This document shows positions 54,596 to 63,003 of a stretch of 64,000 nucleotides of DNA, one piece after another. Made by a program: the position numbers and the translations under genes. The stretch is from Flavihumibacter sp. ZG627. Lineage in GTDB: Bacteria; Bacteroidota; Bacteroidia; Chitinophagales; Chitinophagaceae. Location: NCBI RefSeq assembly GCF_000814325.1, contig NZ_JPHF01000004.1:310001-374000 (forward strand), read 5' to 3'. The number at the start of each line of letters is the position of its first letter. Within the stretch, counting starts at the first letter, position 1. The notes below the pieces were generated by a model that searched no databases, had not been told where the DNA came from, and saw only the letters and a program-made list of their open reading frames with translations.

Positions 54596-55312
54596 ATGAA
54601 ACATAAACTGGAGATACTATCCGAAACGGATGATTATGTGGCCATCAATAAACCAGCGGGACTATTATCAATTCCCGACCGCGAGCAGTCAGAGCCATCC
54701 CTGAAAGATATACTCATTGCACGCTATGGTTCAATTCTTACCGTACATCGTCTTGATAAGGAAACCAGCGGTGTTATTGTATTTGCAAAGAATGAAACTA
54801 CACATCGTTTTTTATCACAACAGTTTGAATCACGAGCCACCGAAAAATTTTATAATGGCCTTGTACTTGGCAGGGTATATGAAGAAGAGGGTATTATTGA
54901 TGAACCTATTGGCGAACATCCGGCAAAGAAAGGTCTGATGACTGTTGTTAGGAAGGGCAAGCCTTCAATTACGGCCTTCCGTCTGCTGGATGCATTCTCA
55001 CAATACAGTTGGATGGAATTCAAGATTCTTACCGGGCGTACACACCAGATAAGGGTTCACATGAAACATATGGGCCACCCAATAGTATGTGACCCATTAT
55101 ATGGTGATGGTAAACCTGTAATGCTTTCCGCGATAAAGAAGAAATATAAACTAGGTAAGGATGTACTGGAAGAGAAACCTTTGCTGAACCGCCTTGCTCT
55201 CCATGCACGAGAACTCCGCTTTACAGATATGACCGGCAATACAGTATCACTGGAGGCTCCTGTGCCCAAAGACCTTAGGGCTGTTCTTCAACAATTGGGA
55301 AAGCTTACCTAA
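54596..55312 (+). CDS. RluA-family pseudouridine synthase
   Basis: 238 residues from the ATG at 54596, preceded by a purine-rich AAGGAAGG that fits a Shine-Dalgarno, unusual for this genome. The catalytic Asp54 lies in VHRLDKETSGVIVFAK. The later TGRTHQIRVHMKHMGHPIVCDPLYG block is the RluA-family signature. There is no S4 domain, so it resembles the short RluA/TruC-like enzymes that modify rRNA or tRNA. It is co-directional with the RluB-like gene and probably in its operon. A palindromic element follows at 55314. Confidence 0.93.
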   Translation: MKHKLEILSETDDYVAINKPAGLLSIPDREQSEPSLKDILIARYGSILTVHRLDKETSGVIVFAKNETTHRFLSQQFESRATEKFYNGLVLGRVYEEEGIIDEPIGEHPAKKGLMTVVRKGKPSITAFRLLDAFSQYSWMEFKILTGRTHQIRVHMKHMGHPIVCDPLYGDGKPVMLSAIKKKYKLGKDVLEEKPLLNRLALHARELRFTDMTGNTVSLEAPVPKDLRAVLQQLGKLT

Positions 55313-55313
55313 G

Positions 55314-55381
55314 GTGTCTGACAGATGTTAAGCATATGTTCGAACATATATTCGAACAAGTTCCGAACATGTGTCAGACAC
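55314..55381. repeat. Palindromic element with nested TTCGAAC repeats
   Basis: Outer arms of 16 bases (55314-55329 and 55366-55381; GTGTCTGACA with TGTCAGACAC at their ends) match in 15 of 16 positions. Inside is a perfect 16-bp palindrome (55334-55349, centred on TTCGAA), then TTCGAAC and GTTCCGAAC. It lies between two convergent genes, where it could also act as a terminator. The structure is like a REP/BIME element. The nearest stop codons are 2 and 5 bases away. Confidence 0.6.
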
Positions 55382-55385
55382 TTAA

Positions 55386-56756
55386 CTATTTAGTCTTTAC
55401 CAGTTCCATTTTCTCAGGATTCCACAGCATGGCCTTATCCTGATGATAACTGTCATTGCATAATAATGCAGGAGCTGCGGCACGGTACCCGAACACAGCA
55501 TCTTCAACTACTTTCCCGTTTTTCCTGATTGCTTCAAAGAAATTTACAAAATGGTCATATGGGCCACCTTCGTATCCTTTTTCTGCCTTGAAAGTATATT
55601 CCTCAGGCGGGAGTATACGCTTACGACCTGTGACGGGCGTGCCGGCTTTTTTCATTTGTTCAATGAAGAAAGGATCATCCGATTCAACAGCTTTATTTCT
55701 TTTGAGTGTTACATCATCCCATGTTATATCCATGGAACCTTCACTTCCTACAAGTTTCAAAAAAGTAGTGCCGCTGGTTCCATCAACAAAATTGCATCGG
55801 AGGGAAAGGTTGAATGCGGGATGAGCTTTGGCCTGTGGATAATCAAAAGTGCCAAGCAATACATCGGGGACTTCGCGACCATCCTTCCAATAACGGAGTC
55901 CACCAGACGAATATATTTTTTCGGGGCCAAATGAATCAGTTATAAAGTGCAGGCTTGAAAATAAGTGCACAAACAGATCTCCTGACATGCCGGTACCATA
56001 ATCGGTATAATTGCGCCAGCGGAAAAAGCGGGTCTTGTCAAATGGACGTTTTGTTGTATTGCTGATAAACGTTTCCCAGTCGACAGTTTCAGGAGACGCG
56101 TCTGCCGGAATTGGATATTGCCAGGCACCGGTTGGAGAATGTCTTGCCCAGAAACCTTCGGCATAGTTCAATTCACCAATCGCACCATCTTTCAGTAACT
56201 CCTTTGCCTTTTCATTACCCAGTGAGGAAACCCCCTGACTACCCACCTGAAAAATTTTTCCTGTTTCCTTCTGTGCCTTAATTACAGCCGGCCCTTCACC
56301 AATGGAATGTACCATTGGCTTCTCACAGTAAACATGTTTACCTGCGCGCATCGCATCAATAGAAATCTGCTGGTGCCAATGGTCGGGAGTGGCAATGATC
56401 ACCGCATCGATATCTTTCCGGCTGAGCATTTCCTTATAACTGCGGGTGGTGAAAAGATCAGCACCCCAGCGTGTTTTTGCTTCAGATAGCCTCCCCTTAT
56501 AAAGATCACATACACCAATGATTTTGGTACCAGGCACTCTTAACGCAGTTATTGCATCCTGCACCCCCATGATGCCGGCACCAATCAGGGCAATATTTAT
56601 AGTATCATTGGCTGCATACCCATTACGGTGTAGAATATTAAAAAATGCAGGTTCACGTTCTGTTGCCAGTACGGCCTGCCCTGTAGCAAGGGCAGCAGTT
56701 GCAGTAGCAAAATTCCGGATGAATTTCCTCCGGGAGGCATCTCTTTTGTTTGACAT
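55386..56756 (-). CDS. Tat-exported Gfo/Idh/MocA-family oxidoreductase
   Basis: 456 residues. A twin-arginine signal (SRRKFIRNF, Arg9-Arg10) and Ala-rich leader predict folded export, consistent with a bound NAD(P) cofactor. The Rossmann motif is IALIGAGIMGVQDAI, followed by the DHWHQ and EKPMVHS motifs (Lys of EKP is catalytic) and a C-terminal Gfo/Idh domain. It lies 18 bases after the DUF1080 gene. That pair is typical of 3-keto-glycoside metabolism: the oxidoreductase makes or reduces the 3-keto sugar and the DUF1080 enzyme cleaves the glycosidic bond. The substrate is inferred. Confidence 0.9.
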   Translation of the reverse strand: MSNKRDASRRKFIRNFATATAALATGQAVLATEREPAFFNILHRNGYAANDTINIALIGAGIMGVQDAITALRVPGTKIIGVCDLYKGRLSEAKTRWGADLFTTRSYKEMLSRKDIDAVIIATPDHWHQQISIDAMRAGKHVYCEKPMVHSIGEGPAVIKAQKETGKIFQVGSQGVSSLGNEKAKELLKDGAIGELNYAEGFWARHSPTGAWQYPIPADASPETVDWETFISNTTKRPFDKTRFFRWRNYTDYGTGMSGDLFVHLFSSLHFITDSFGPEKIYSSGGLRYWKDGREVPDVLLGTFDYPQAKAHPAFNLSLRCNFVDGTSGTTFLKLVGSEGSMDITWDDVTLKRNKAVESDDPFFIEQMKKAGTPVTGRKRILPPEEYTFKAEKGYEGGPYDHFVNFFEAIRKNGKVVEDAVFGYRAAAPALLCNDSYHQDKAMLWNPEKMELVKTK

Positions 56757-56774
56757 GCTTATAATATTTTCGGT

Positions 56775-57374
56775 TTAATTCAATTCCTTGATCTCGATTT
56801 TTTTCCATCTAACCTTTATACCACCACCATCGTGGATCTGCAACGCAATGAATCCGTTACCGGCCCCTATCTTTTCGTCTTTGATATTGACCATTTTATT
56901 CCCATTCAACCAGGTAGTCACTTCATCATTCACAACAAGGATGCGCATTTTATTCCAACCATTGGCATTAAGAAATTTTTCGGCTGCCGGTGTAGGTTTA
57001 ATTAACCATCCCCTGCCGTATGATTCATAGATGCCCCCTGTATGATGATCGGGTGGAGCTACCTCAACCTGCCAACCGTTAATTTTTGTACCATCAATAC
57101 TGGAGCGGATGAATACGCCACTGTTTCCGTTGGCTTCGAGTTTGAACTGAAGCCGCAATTCAAAATTTTTATATTGCTTATCGGTAGAAAGGTATCCATA
57201 TTGATTATCGGGACCACTCTCACACACAAGGTTTCCATCCTCTACATACCATTTTTCAGTACCATGGATATTCCACCCGCTAAGGTCTTTCCCATTAAAT
57301 AAAGATTTGAATTTTTGGGCTGTCGCAACTGTTGTGATGAAGAGTACGAGCAGCAGTAAAGCTGATTTTTTCAT
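56775..57374 (-). CDS. DUF1080 protein (probable 3-keto-disaccharide hydrolase)
   Basis: 199 residues, signal peptide ending near TAQ. The single domain has the DUF1080 concanavalin-like fold signatures: FKSLFNGKDLSGWNIHGTEKWYVEDGNLVC at the start, NFELRLQFKLEANGNSGVFIRS in the middle, ending GNGFIALQIHDGGGIKVRWKKIEIKEL. Some members hydrolyse 3-keto-glycosides (3-keto-glucosides and -trehalose). It is the first gene of the pair with the Gfo/Idh/MocA enzyme, sharing its direction with an 18-base gap. Confidence 0.9.
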   Translation of the reverse strand: MKKSALLLLVLFITTVATAQKFKSLFNGKDLSGWNIHGTEKWYVEDGNLVCESGPDNQYGYLSTDKQYKNFELRLQFKLEANGNSGVFIRSSIDGTKINGWQVEVAPPDHHTGGIYESYGRGWLIKPTPAAEKFLNANGWNKMRILVVNDEVTTWLNGNKMVNIKDEKIGAGNGFIALQIHDGGGIKVRWKKIEIKELN

Positions 57375-57445
57375 GGCTATAAATATTAATTGAAACTACA
57401 GAGGAATGCCCAGATATGTTACCTGATTTTTGTCATATACTTCCA

Positions 57446-58495
57446 TCATTGCGGCTTTGCGGCTTTTTCAATGGCCTCCTTTTTTTCAGAGGGATCGGCC
57501 TGGGGCTCTTCCTGAATATTTTTCAAAACAGGTTTGTATTCAAAATGACTAACTATGGCATAATGGTCTGATCCGTTCTTAGGCAGCCGTTGCATATTTA
57601 TCAGACCAAAATCAGCTGAGCAGAAAATATAATCCAGCGGGAAACTGATGAACCAGCTTTTAGCTGAAAAGGTACTATAGAAGCCGCGTCCGCGTCTTGG
57701 ATCAAGCAGTCTGCTTGTTTTGCGGAATAATTCAGTTACATAGCTCCACGCTACATCATTCAGATCACCCATCACCATTACCGGCAGTTTTTCCTTTTCT
57801 GCCAAAAGTGCCACCTTCATGAGTTCTTTGTCTTTTGCAGTTGATCGATCATCTTCACCTGGTACGGGTGGCTTAGGATGGAGCCCCCATATTTTTATAC
57901 GCTGGCCTGAAGGCAACACCGCAATCGTTTCAATGGATGGTACATCAGGATCTACCAGGTAATTTATTTTCCCTCCTTCCAGCGGCATTTTACTATAGAA
58001 TAATAATCCATAGGTGTTATCCAATGGCATTTTGAGGGTATAGGGATATGCTTTATTCAATTTTTCATCCATTGCATCCTGCCATTTGAGGTCAGTTTCA
58101 AGGAGAAAAATGATATCTGGCTCATGCTCTTTTAGTTGTTGATAAAGGCGATCAAACTCCCTGTTTTCCTGCAGCACATTTGCACAAATCACTTTCACTT
58201 GATTTGCCCTGTAAGTGGAGACGATATCTTTCATTTCCTTTTCAGCAAAAGGCCAGTAAGGCCAAATCCTATATGCCAGGTAAATGATGGAAAGTGCCAA
58301 TAAGATCATGGTGGAGAGGTGAAACCAGTTGCGGTATTCTCCAAACCAGAGAAGAGCAGCAAAAAAAGGGAGCAGCAGGAGGAATTTCTGGTACCTGGGA
58401 TATTCGAATATGCGAAAAATCCAGTAGTCATCCCTTACAAAGGGCAACACTACAGCTATTATAAGTATCCACGATATGACAAGTAACACTCTCAA
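57446..58495 (-). CDS. Membrane-anchored endonuclease/exonuclease/phosphatase-family protein
   Basis: 349 residues. About 80 residues of N-terminal membrane helices (three) precede an EEP catalytic domain (about 100-325) with VKVICANVLQENREFD, the LLETDLKWQ acidic motif, WGLHPKPP, GDLNDVAW and GSDHYAIV (catalytic His). EEP domains cleave phosphodiester or phosphate ester bonds; the exact substrate cannot be told. There is no upstream in-frame ATG: the start is TTG (58495) or GTG (58489), with a stop codon upstream. The C-terminus is a charged tail. Confidence 0.83.
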   Translation of the reverse strand: MRVLLVISWILIIAVVLPFVRDDYWIFRIFEYPRYQKFLLLLPFFAALLWFGEYRNWFHLSTMILLALSIIYLAYRIWPYWPFAEKEMKDIVSTYRANQVKVICANVLQENREFDRLYQQLKEHEPDIIFLLETDLKWQDAMDEKLNKAYPYTLKMPLDNTYGLLFYSKMPLEGGKINYLVDPDVPSIETIAVLPSGQRIKIWGLHPKPPVPGEDDRSTAKDKELMKVALLAEKEKLPVMVMGDLNDVAWSYVTELFRKTSRLLDPRRGRGFYSTFSAKSWFISFPLDYIFCSADFGLINMQRLPKNGSDHYAIVSHFEYKPVLKNIQEEPQADPSEKKEAIEKAAKPQ

Positions 58496-58534
58496 CAGGA
58501 GTGGAAGATAATAATTCTGACCAATCGGTTATAC

Positions 58535-59431
58535 TTATTGTTTAGGTTTGGAATTAAGTGGTGCACCCACTGCAATATCACAACGATGACCGGGTTGCCC
58601 ATGTTTCGGATTCATGCCTGCTGCGGTAGCATCAGGTTTGGATTCGGCAGTTCCTGCAGTGATTGATGGTGTAAAGTTTGTGTTGACGACTGTATCATTA
58701 GAGAGGGCAGCGAGTGGCGCTGGCAGCGAGTTTGCAACCGGTGTTGTTGTTGCAGCCGGGCTTGATTTAGCTGCACTATTTAACGGGGCCCCAACAGCAA
58801 TATCACAACGGTGGCCTGGCTCACCATGTTTAGGATTCATACCCGTTGCAGTTGCTGAGTTTGTATTGAGCTTTATTGGATTGGTATTTATTGGTGTGCT
58901 TGTTACAGCCGGGGAGCTGTTAGACTTTGTTGCAGGGGAGGAATTCAATGGTGCCCCCACTGCGATATCGCAGCGATGGCCAGGCTCTCCGTGTTTGGGG
59001 TTGAGTGCTGAGCCTGATGATGCACCAACAGGAACCTGTTGTGCGGCTGCAGGTGCATTCAGGGAAACTGTTGAAGATGCCTGTGTGCTATTTAAGTTTG
59101 CGGCTGGTGTGGCAAAGGACCTGAGGTTTGGTGCAGTTACACCGGGCAATGCAGGTAATGCACTAGCGGTGGAAGCGGTTCCTGGAAGTGGCTCACCTAC
59201 ACCGATATCACAGCGATGGCCCGGCTGGCCATGAGCAGGGTTTCGTTTAGCCGTGGCTACAGGACCTAATGCAGGAACAGCTGCATCAGAAGCTGGGGTT
59301 ATTCCAGCAGCTGTAGCAGGGAGGGCCGGACTTGATGAGTAAGCTGAACCGCTGCTGTCAGGAATGGATTGATCACAAGCTATAATAAACATTGCGATCA
59401 GTGTGGTGGTACAGAGGGAAACCTTGTTCAT
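58535..59431 (-). CDS. Lipoprotein with four HGxPGHRCDI repeats
   Basis: 298 residues. The lipobox IIAC puts the lipid Cys at 19. The rest is low-complexity Ala/Ser/Thr/Pro/Asn linker with four copies of a 19-residue motif: NPxHGxPGHRCDIxVGxPL at about 64-82, 144-162, 199-217 and 274-292. Each repeat carries two His, one Cys and one Asp in a fixed order, a plausible metal or heme site. The repeats are near-identical at the protein level, while the linkers vary. I do not know an established function. The gene lies between the EEP protein and the amidohydrolase. Confidence 0.8.
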   Translation of the reverse strand: MNKVSLCTTTLIAMFIIACDQSIPDSSGSAYSSSPALPATAAGITPASDAAVPALGPVATAKRNPAHGQPGHRCDIGVGEPLPGTASTASALPALPGVTAPNLRSFATPAANLNSTQASSTVSLNAPAAAQQVPVGASSGSALNPKHGEPGHRCDIAVGAPLNSSPATKSNSSPAVTSTPINTNPIKLNTNSATATGMNPKHGEPGHRCDIAVGAPLNSAAKSSPAATTTPVANSLPAPLAALSNDTVVNTNFTPSITAGTAESKPDATAAGMNPKHGQPGHRCDIAVGAPLNSKPKQ

Positions 59432-59517
59432 ACAAGAGGTTTAGGACTGACAAATTACAATAAATTATATGGAAAAGGAAATCCTGCCTGAAATAAGTTC
59501 CCCCTGCAAATTATCAC

Positions 59518-60798
59518 CTATTCCCCTTTGTAAATATTTCCATCTTTCATTACAAATCGCACCCTGCCCATGGATTTGACATCTTTTGAGGGGTCGCCTT
59601 CAACTGCGATGATATCAGCAAGCTTTCCTTTTTCAATTGTACCTAACTGGTTGGTCACCCCCAGTAATTCAGCTGCCGAAAGTGTGGCTGAGCGAATGGC
59701 TTCCAATACCGGCATCCCAGCTTCATTCATGTAAACAAATTCCAGCCAGTTTTTTCCATGTGCGTAAACCCCTGCATCCGTACCGAATGCGATCTTAACC
59801 CCTGCTTTATAAGCTTTGGCAAAAGTTGATTGGATCTGCGGGCCCGTTGCCAGTGCTTTCGGAGTTACGATATCTGTATAATAGCCGGGAATCTTGGCGC
59901 TATCCCCAACCGATTTACCCGCGGTAATTGTTGGAACATACCAGGTCCCGAATTCTTTCATGAGGGCAATTCCTTCATCATCCATAAACGTTCCATGTTC
60001 AATAGAATTTACTCCCCCCCTGATAGCGCGTTTGATGCCTTCTGCACCATGCGCATGTGCCGCCACCATATAGCCATAATCTTTTGCTGCAGTTACAATA
60101 GCTTTTACTTCTTCCACAGTAAATTGAGCATTTGCACCATCTTTCGCCTGGCTTAAAACCCCACCAGTTGCTGTGATCTTAATGAGATCAGAACCATCTT
60201 TATAGCGCTGACGAACAGCCTGGTAGGCTTCCGATGCGCCGTTAATTACACCTTCCAGGGGACCCGGATTGCCCATCAGATCTTTCCGGTAACCATTTGT
60301 TGGATCAGCATGTCCGCCGGTAGTAGCAATAGACTTTCCAGCCGTGAATATTCTCGGCCCTCTCACCTTACCTGCTGCAATAGCATTGCGTAATGAAATA
60401 TTGACCCCTGATCCTCCCAGATCACGAACTGAAGTGAATCCCGACATCAATGTTATGTCTGCGTATTGAAGTGATTCAAAAGCTATATCAACAGGATTCT
60501 TGATAAATCTGTCAGCAGTTGCTCCTTTTCTTGTTTCACTCTCTATATGAACATGCATATCAATAAGTCCCGGCATCACGGTAAATTTCTTTAGATCAAT
60601 GACCTTATCTGATCCGGTGCCTTTTGTATAACCCGTAACAACATCCGAAATCTTTTTTCCCTCCACTATTATAGTCATAGAAGAGAGTATCCTTCCGGAA
60701 TTAACATCAATCAATTGCCCGCAGTGAAGCAAAGTTTTCTGCGCATGCAGAGCATTCAAAACAAATAAAAGCAATAGAAGAAGGGAGTATTTTCTCAT
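59518..60798 (-). CDS. Secreted imidazolonepropionase-like amidohydrolase
   Basis: 426 residues from MRKYSLLLLL; an ATG upstream adds a non-leader front. A signal peptide ends near LHAQ. Metal ligands of the amidohydrolase fold are visible: HVHIES, a His in AHAHGAEG, NSIEHG and the Asp in FGTDAG. The VMPGLIDMHVHIESET start and closing KGKLADIIAVEGDP are typical of the Xaa-Pro dipeptidase/imidazolonepropionase-like group. Exported members often act as peptidases or degrade amides. It is transcribed alone; its upstream spacer holds a peroxiredoxin terminator. Confidence 0.88.
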   Translation of the reverse strand: MRKYSLLLLLLFVLNALHAQKTLLHCGQLIDVNSGRILSSMTIIVEGKKISDVVTGYTKGTGSDKVIDLKKFTVMPGLIDMHVHIESETRKGATADRFIKNPVDIAFESLQYADITLMSGFTSVRDLGGSGVNISLRNAIAAGKVRGPRIFTAGKSIATTGGHADPTNGYRKDLMGNPGPLEGVINGASEAYQAVRQRYKDGSDLIKITATGGVLSQAKDGANAQFTVEEVKAIVTAAKDYGYMVAAHAHGAEGIKRAIRGGVNSIEHGTFMDDEGIALMKEFGTWYVPTITAGKSVGDSAKIPGYYTDIVTPKALATGPQIQSTFAKAYKAGVKIAFGTDAGVYAHGKNWLEFVYMNEAGMPVLEAIRSATLSAAELLGVTNQLGTIEKGKLADIIAVEGDPSKDVKSMGRVRFVMKDGNIYKGE

Positions 60799-60831
60799 AC
60801 AGCAGTTGGTTTCTTTTAATACGTAACTTAC

Positions 60832-60865
60832 AAAAAAATACCCGGTGCAATGCATCCGGGTATTT
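60832..60865 (-). terminator. Intrinsic terminator of the peroxiredoxin gene
   Basis: A perfect 10-bp stem (AAATACCCGG with CCGGGTATTT) with a 10-base loop, followed on the minus strand by a run of seven T. Confidence 0.85.
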
Positions 60866-60891
60866 TAAAATTGTAGATGTACCACTTAAAA

Positions 60892-61530
60892 TCAATCCAG
60901 ATCGGGCTGAGGAGTATAGCGCAGATAAGGCTTTACTACTTTAACCCCTTTTGGAAATTTCCGGATAGCATCTTCAGTACTAACAGCAGGTACAACAATT
61001 ACATCATCCCCCGCCTTCCAGTCTGCCGGCGTTGCAACACTATAATCGGCCGTAAGCTGTAGGGAATCAATCACCCTTAATACTTCATAAAAATTTCTTC
61101 CTGTTGACGCCGGATAGGTTATCGAGAGTTTAAGCTTCTTATCAGGGCCAATGACAAACAATGACCGAACAGTAGCAGTTGCTGATGCATTCGGGTGGAT
61201 CATATCATACAACTCCGCTACTTTTTTATCTTCATCAGCAATGATCGGAAAATCAACGGTACAATGCTGGGTTTCATTGATATCATTACGCCAACCGAAA
61301 TGCTTATCAATAGGATCAACACTAACCGCCATCACCTTCACATTGCGTTTTGCAAACTCCTCCCTGAGTTGTGCAGTGCGTCCTAATTCTGTTGTACAAA
61401 CAGGGGTATAATCGGCAGGATGCGAAAAAAGTACGCCCCAGCCATCGCCCAGGAATTCATAAAAATCAATTTCCCCTTCTGTAGTTACGGCTTTAAAATT
61501 GGGCACCGTATCGCCTAATCGTAAACTCAT
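60892..61530 (-). CDS. 1-Cys peroxiredoxin (Prx6/AhpC-TSA type)
   Basis: 212 residues. The peroxidatic Cys45 lies in FSHPADYTPVCTTELGR, with the family Thr and Pro before it. The pattern (GWRNDINETQHCTVDFPIIADEDKKVAELYDM, then C-terminal KPYLRYTPQPDLD) fits the Prx6 subgroup, whose C-terminus is longer than AhpC. It reduces peroxides in the cytoplasm; the reducing partner is not seen here. It is followed by a strong terminator. Confidence 0.94.
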   Translation of the reverse strand: MSLRLGDTVPNFKAVTTEGEIDFYEFLGDGWGVLFSHPADYTPVCTTELGRTAQLREEFAKRNVKVMAVSVDPIDKHFGWRNDINETQHCTVDFPIIADEDKKVAELYDMIHPNASATATVRSLFVIGPDKKLKLSITYPASTGRNFYEVLRVIDSLQLTADYSVATPADWKAGDDVIVVPAVSTEDAIRKFPKGVKVVKPYLRYTPQPDLD

Positions 61531-61568
61531 ATGATAATTTTTAAAACTTGATGGGATGCTAATTTAAT

Positions 61569-61593
61569 AAAAACCTACTAATTTTATAGGTTT
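61569..61593 (-). terminator. Intrinsic terminator overlapping the dinB stop codon
   Basis: A 7-bp stem (AAACCTA with TAGGTTT on the minus strand) with a 9-base loop that contains the dinB TAA, followed by TTATT. It is short and A/T-rich, so moderate support. Confidence 0.55.
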
Positions 61594-62747
61594 CTATTTT
61601 TTAATCCCCCCGCTTTATTGATGCTTTCTTTGCCGAATTGGTTCTTGACCGAATCAATTGCTTTGTACAGATCTGATTTCCTGTCAATATCCTGGAAAAG
61701 ATTAGTTTGTTTTGCTTCAGCAGTAAGTTCGCTTAACCGCACCCCTAAAAGCCTGACTGCATAACCTTTTCGGTAGAGTTGTCGAAATAAAGACCTTGCC
61801 TGGGGAATTAGTTCGTCATCGTAAAAGGTATAAGGGATGGTTGTTTGTCGGGAGGTTGTTTCAAAATCAGGATAGCGGATCTTAACGGCGATGCATCCCG
61901 CGAGCTTATTTTCCTGGCGAAGTTCATAGGCGATCTTTTCCGTCATCCTCACAAGTTCGGCTTCCAGATATGAAAGATCTGTAATATCCGTTTCATATGT
62001 ATTCTCCGTTGACACTGATTTAGCTTCCTGGTATGGATTAACTTCTCCGGTATGCCTGCCATGAGCCTTATTCCAAAGTTCTGGTCCTAATTTTCCCAGC
62101 TGACGGTGCAGCATATCGGGATTGGCTAAACGCAGTTCGCGGATTGTTTCAATCCCTAATTGAAGAAGTTCCCTATTTGTTTGATCACCCACACCGGGGA
62201 TCTTGCTGACTTTCATCTGGTCCAGAAATTCTATCTCTTTGCCGGGTTCAATATATAGATAACCATTTGGCTTAGCGGCATCAGTTGCGATTTTAGCGAT
62301 CATTTTGTTGACACCCATTCCGAAGGAAATAGGTAGTCCGGTAGCTTTCATGATTTGCTCCCTCAATTGGAGTGTCCATTGGAGTGGCCGGAAAAATTTT
62401 TCCATACCAGTGAGGTCAATATAAAACTCATCAATCGATGCTTTTTCAAATAGCGGCGCAGCCGCGCCAATGAGGTCAGTAACGATTCGTGAATACCGGC
62501 TGTATTCACTCCTTGTACCACTTACCACTTTAAGGTGTGGGCATATTCGAAGGGCGGTCTTCATCGGCATTGCAGAGTGAACACCATATTTTCTTGCTTC
62601 ATAACTGCAAGCCGCAACCACTGATCTGTCACCGGTTCCACCTACCGCCAGGGGCAGCCCTTTCAGTGTAGTATCATTAAGACACTCCACTGATACAAAA
62701 AATGCATCGAGGTCAAAATGAGCAATTAGTCGCGTTGGGATTGACAT
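61584..62747 (-). CDS. dinB: DNA polymerase IV (Y-family)
   Basis: 387 residues from MSIPTRLIAH. The palm residues are Asp12 (HFDLDAFFVSVE) and the Asp106-Glu107 pair (SIDEFYIDLTG). The thumb helix-hairpin-helix (KIPGVGDQTNREL) and the little finger domain follow. It copies past damaged bases with low fidelity. A -7 element (minus strand TACTTTTG, 62751-62758) lies 3 bases before the ATG, again pointing to a leaderless transcript. A hairpin overlaps the stop codon (61569-61593). Confidence 0.95.
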   Translation of the reverse strand: MSIPTRLIAHFDLDAFFVSVECLNDTTLKGLPLAVGGTGDRSVVAACSYEARKYGVHSAMPMKTALRICPHLKVVSGTRSEYSRYSRIVTDLIGAAAPLFEKASIDEFYIDLTGMEKFFRPLQWTLQLREQIMKATGLPISFGMGVNKMIAKIATDAAKPNGYLYIEPGKEIEFLDQMKVSKIPGVGDQTNRELLQLGIETIRELRLANPDMLHRQLGKLGPELWNKAHGRHTGEVNPYQEAKSVSTENTYETDITDLSYLEAELVRMTEKIAYELRQENKLAGCIAVKIRYPDFETTSRQTTIPYTFYDDELIPQARSLFRQLYRKGYAVRLLGVRLSELTAEAKQTNLFQDIDRKSDLYKAIDSVKNQFGKESINKAGGLKNRNL

Positions 62748-62750
62748 AAT

Positions 62751-62758
62751 CAAAAGTA
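62751..62758 (-). promoter_or_regulatory. -7 element directly before dinB
   Basis: Minus-strand TACTTTTG, then ATT and the dinB ATG at 62747. No LexA-like palindrome was recognised next to it. Confidence 0.45.
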
Positions 62759-62814
62759 AGGGTGTGAAATGAAAAAAGTTATTTTGCAACCGATTTCATT
62801 AAATCTGGTTAAAA

Positions 62815-63003
62815 GTGAAAGAGTTGAACGATCCTATTGAGATCATGCGGCGGCAACTTACCGGACTCAATCCCGTTGGGGAGGAGGCATGGGAGGAATT
62901 CAGTTCAATATGGGTACCGGTCACCTTTAAACGAAAATCGGTGATCACTGCAGCAGGAGAAGTTGAGAAATATTTACCCAACTCAACAGTGAAAATGGGC
63001 TAA
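62815..63003 (+). pseudogene. Remnant of a Crp/Fnr-type regulator (N-terminus only)
   Basis: A 62-codon frame that begins with GTG. It reads RRQLTGLNPVGEEAWEEFSSIWVPVTFKRKSVITAAGEVEKYL, the start of a Crp/Fnr-family cyclic-nucleotide-binding domain of the kind common in Chitinophagaceae. It then changes to unrelated residues and stops at 63001. The rest of the cNMP barrel and the whole HTH are missing. Confidence 0.65.

Noticed and set aside
58614-59234. Plus-strand open frame of 206 codons opposite the repeat lipoprotein
   Set aside because: It is generated by the Ala/Ser/Thr-rich repeats on the opposite strand; the repeated residues are a mirror of the real gene.
58560-59235. Regularly repeated segments suggesting a CRISPR-like array
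   Set aside because: The repeats are in-frame protein-coding copies with unequal spacing and are translated into a conserved motif, so they are not CRISPR repeats.
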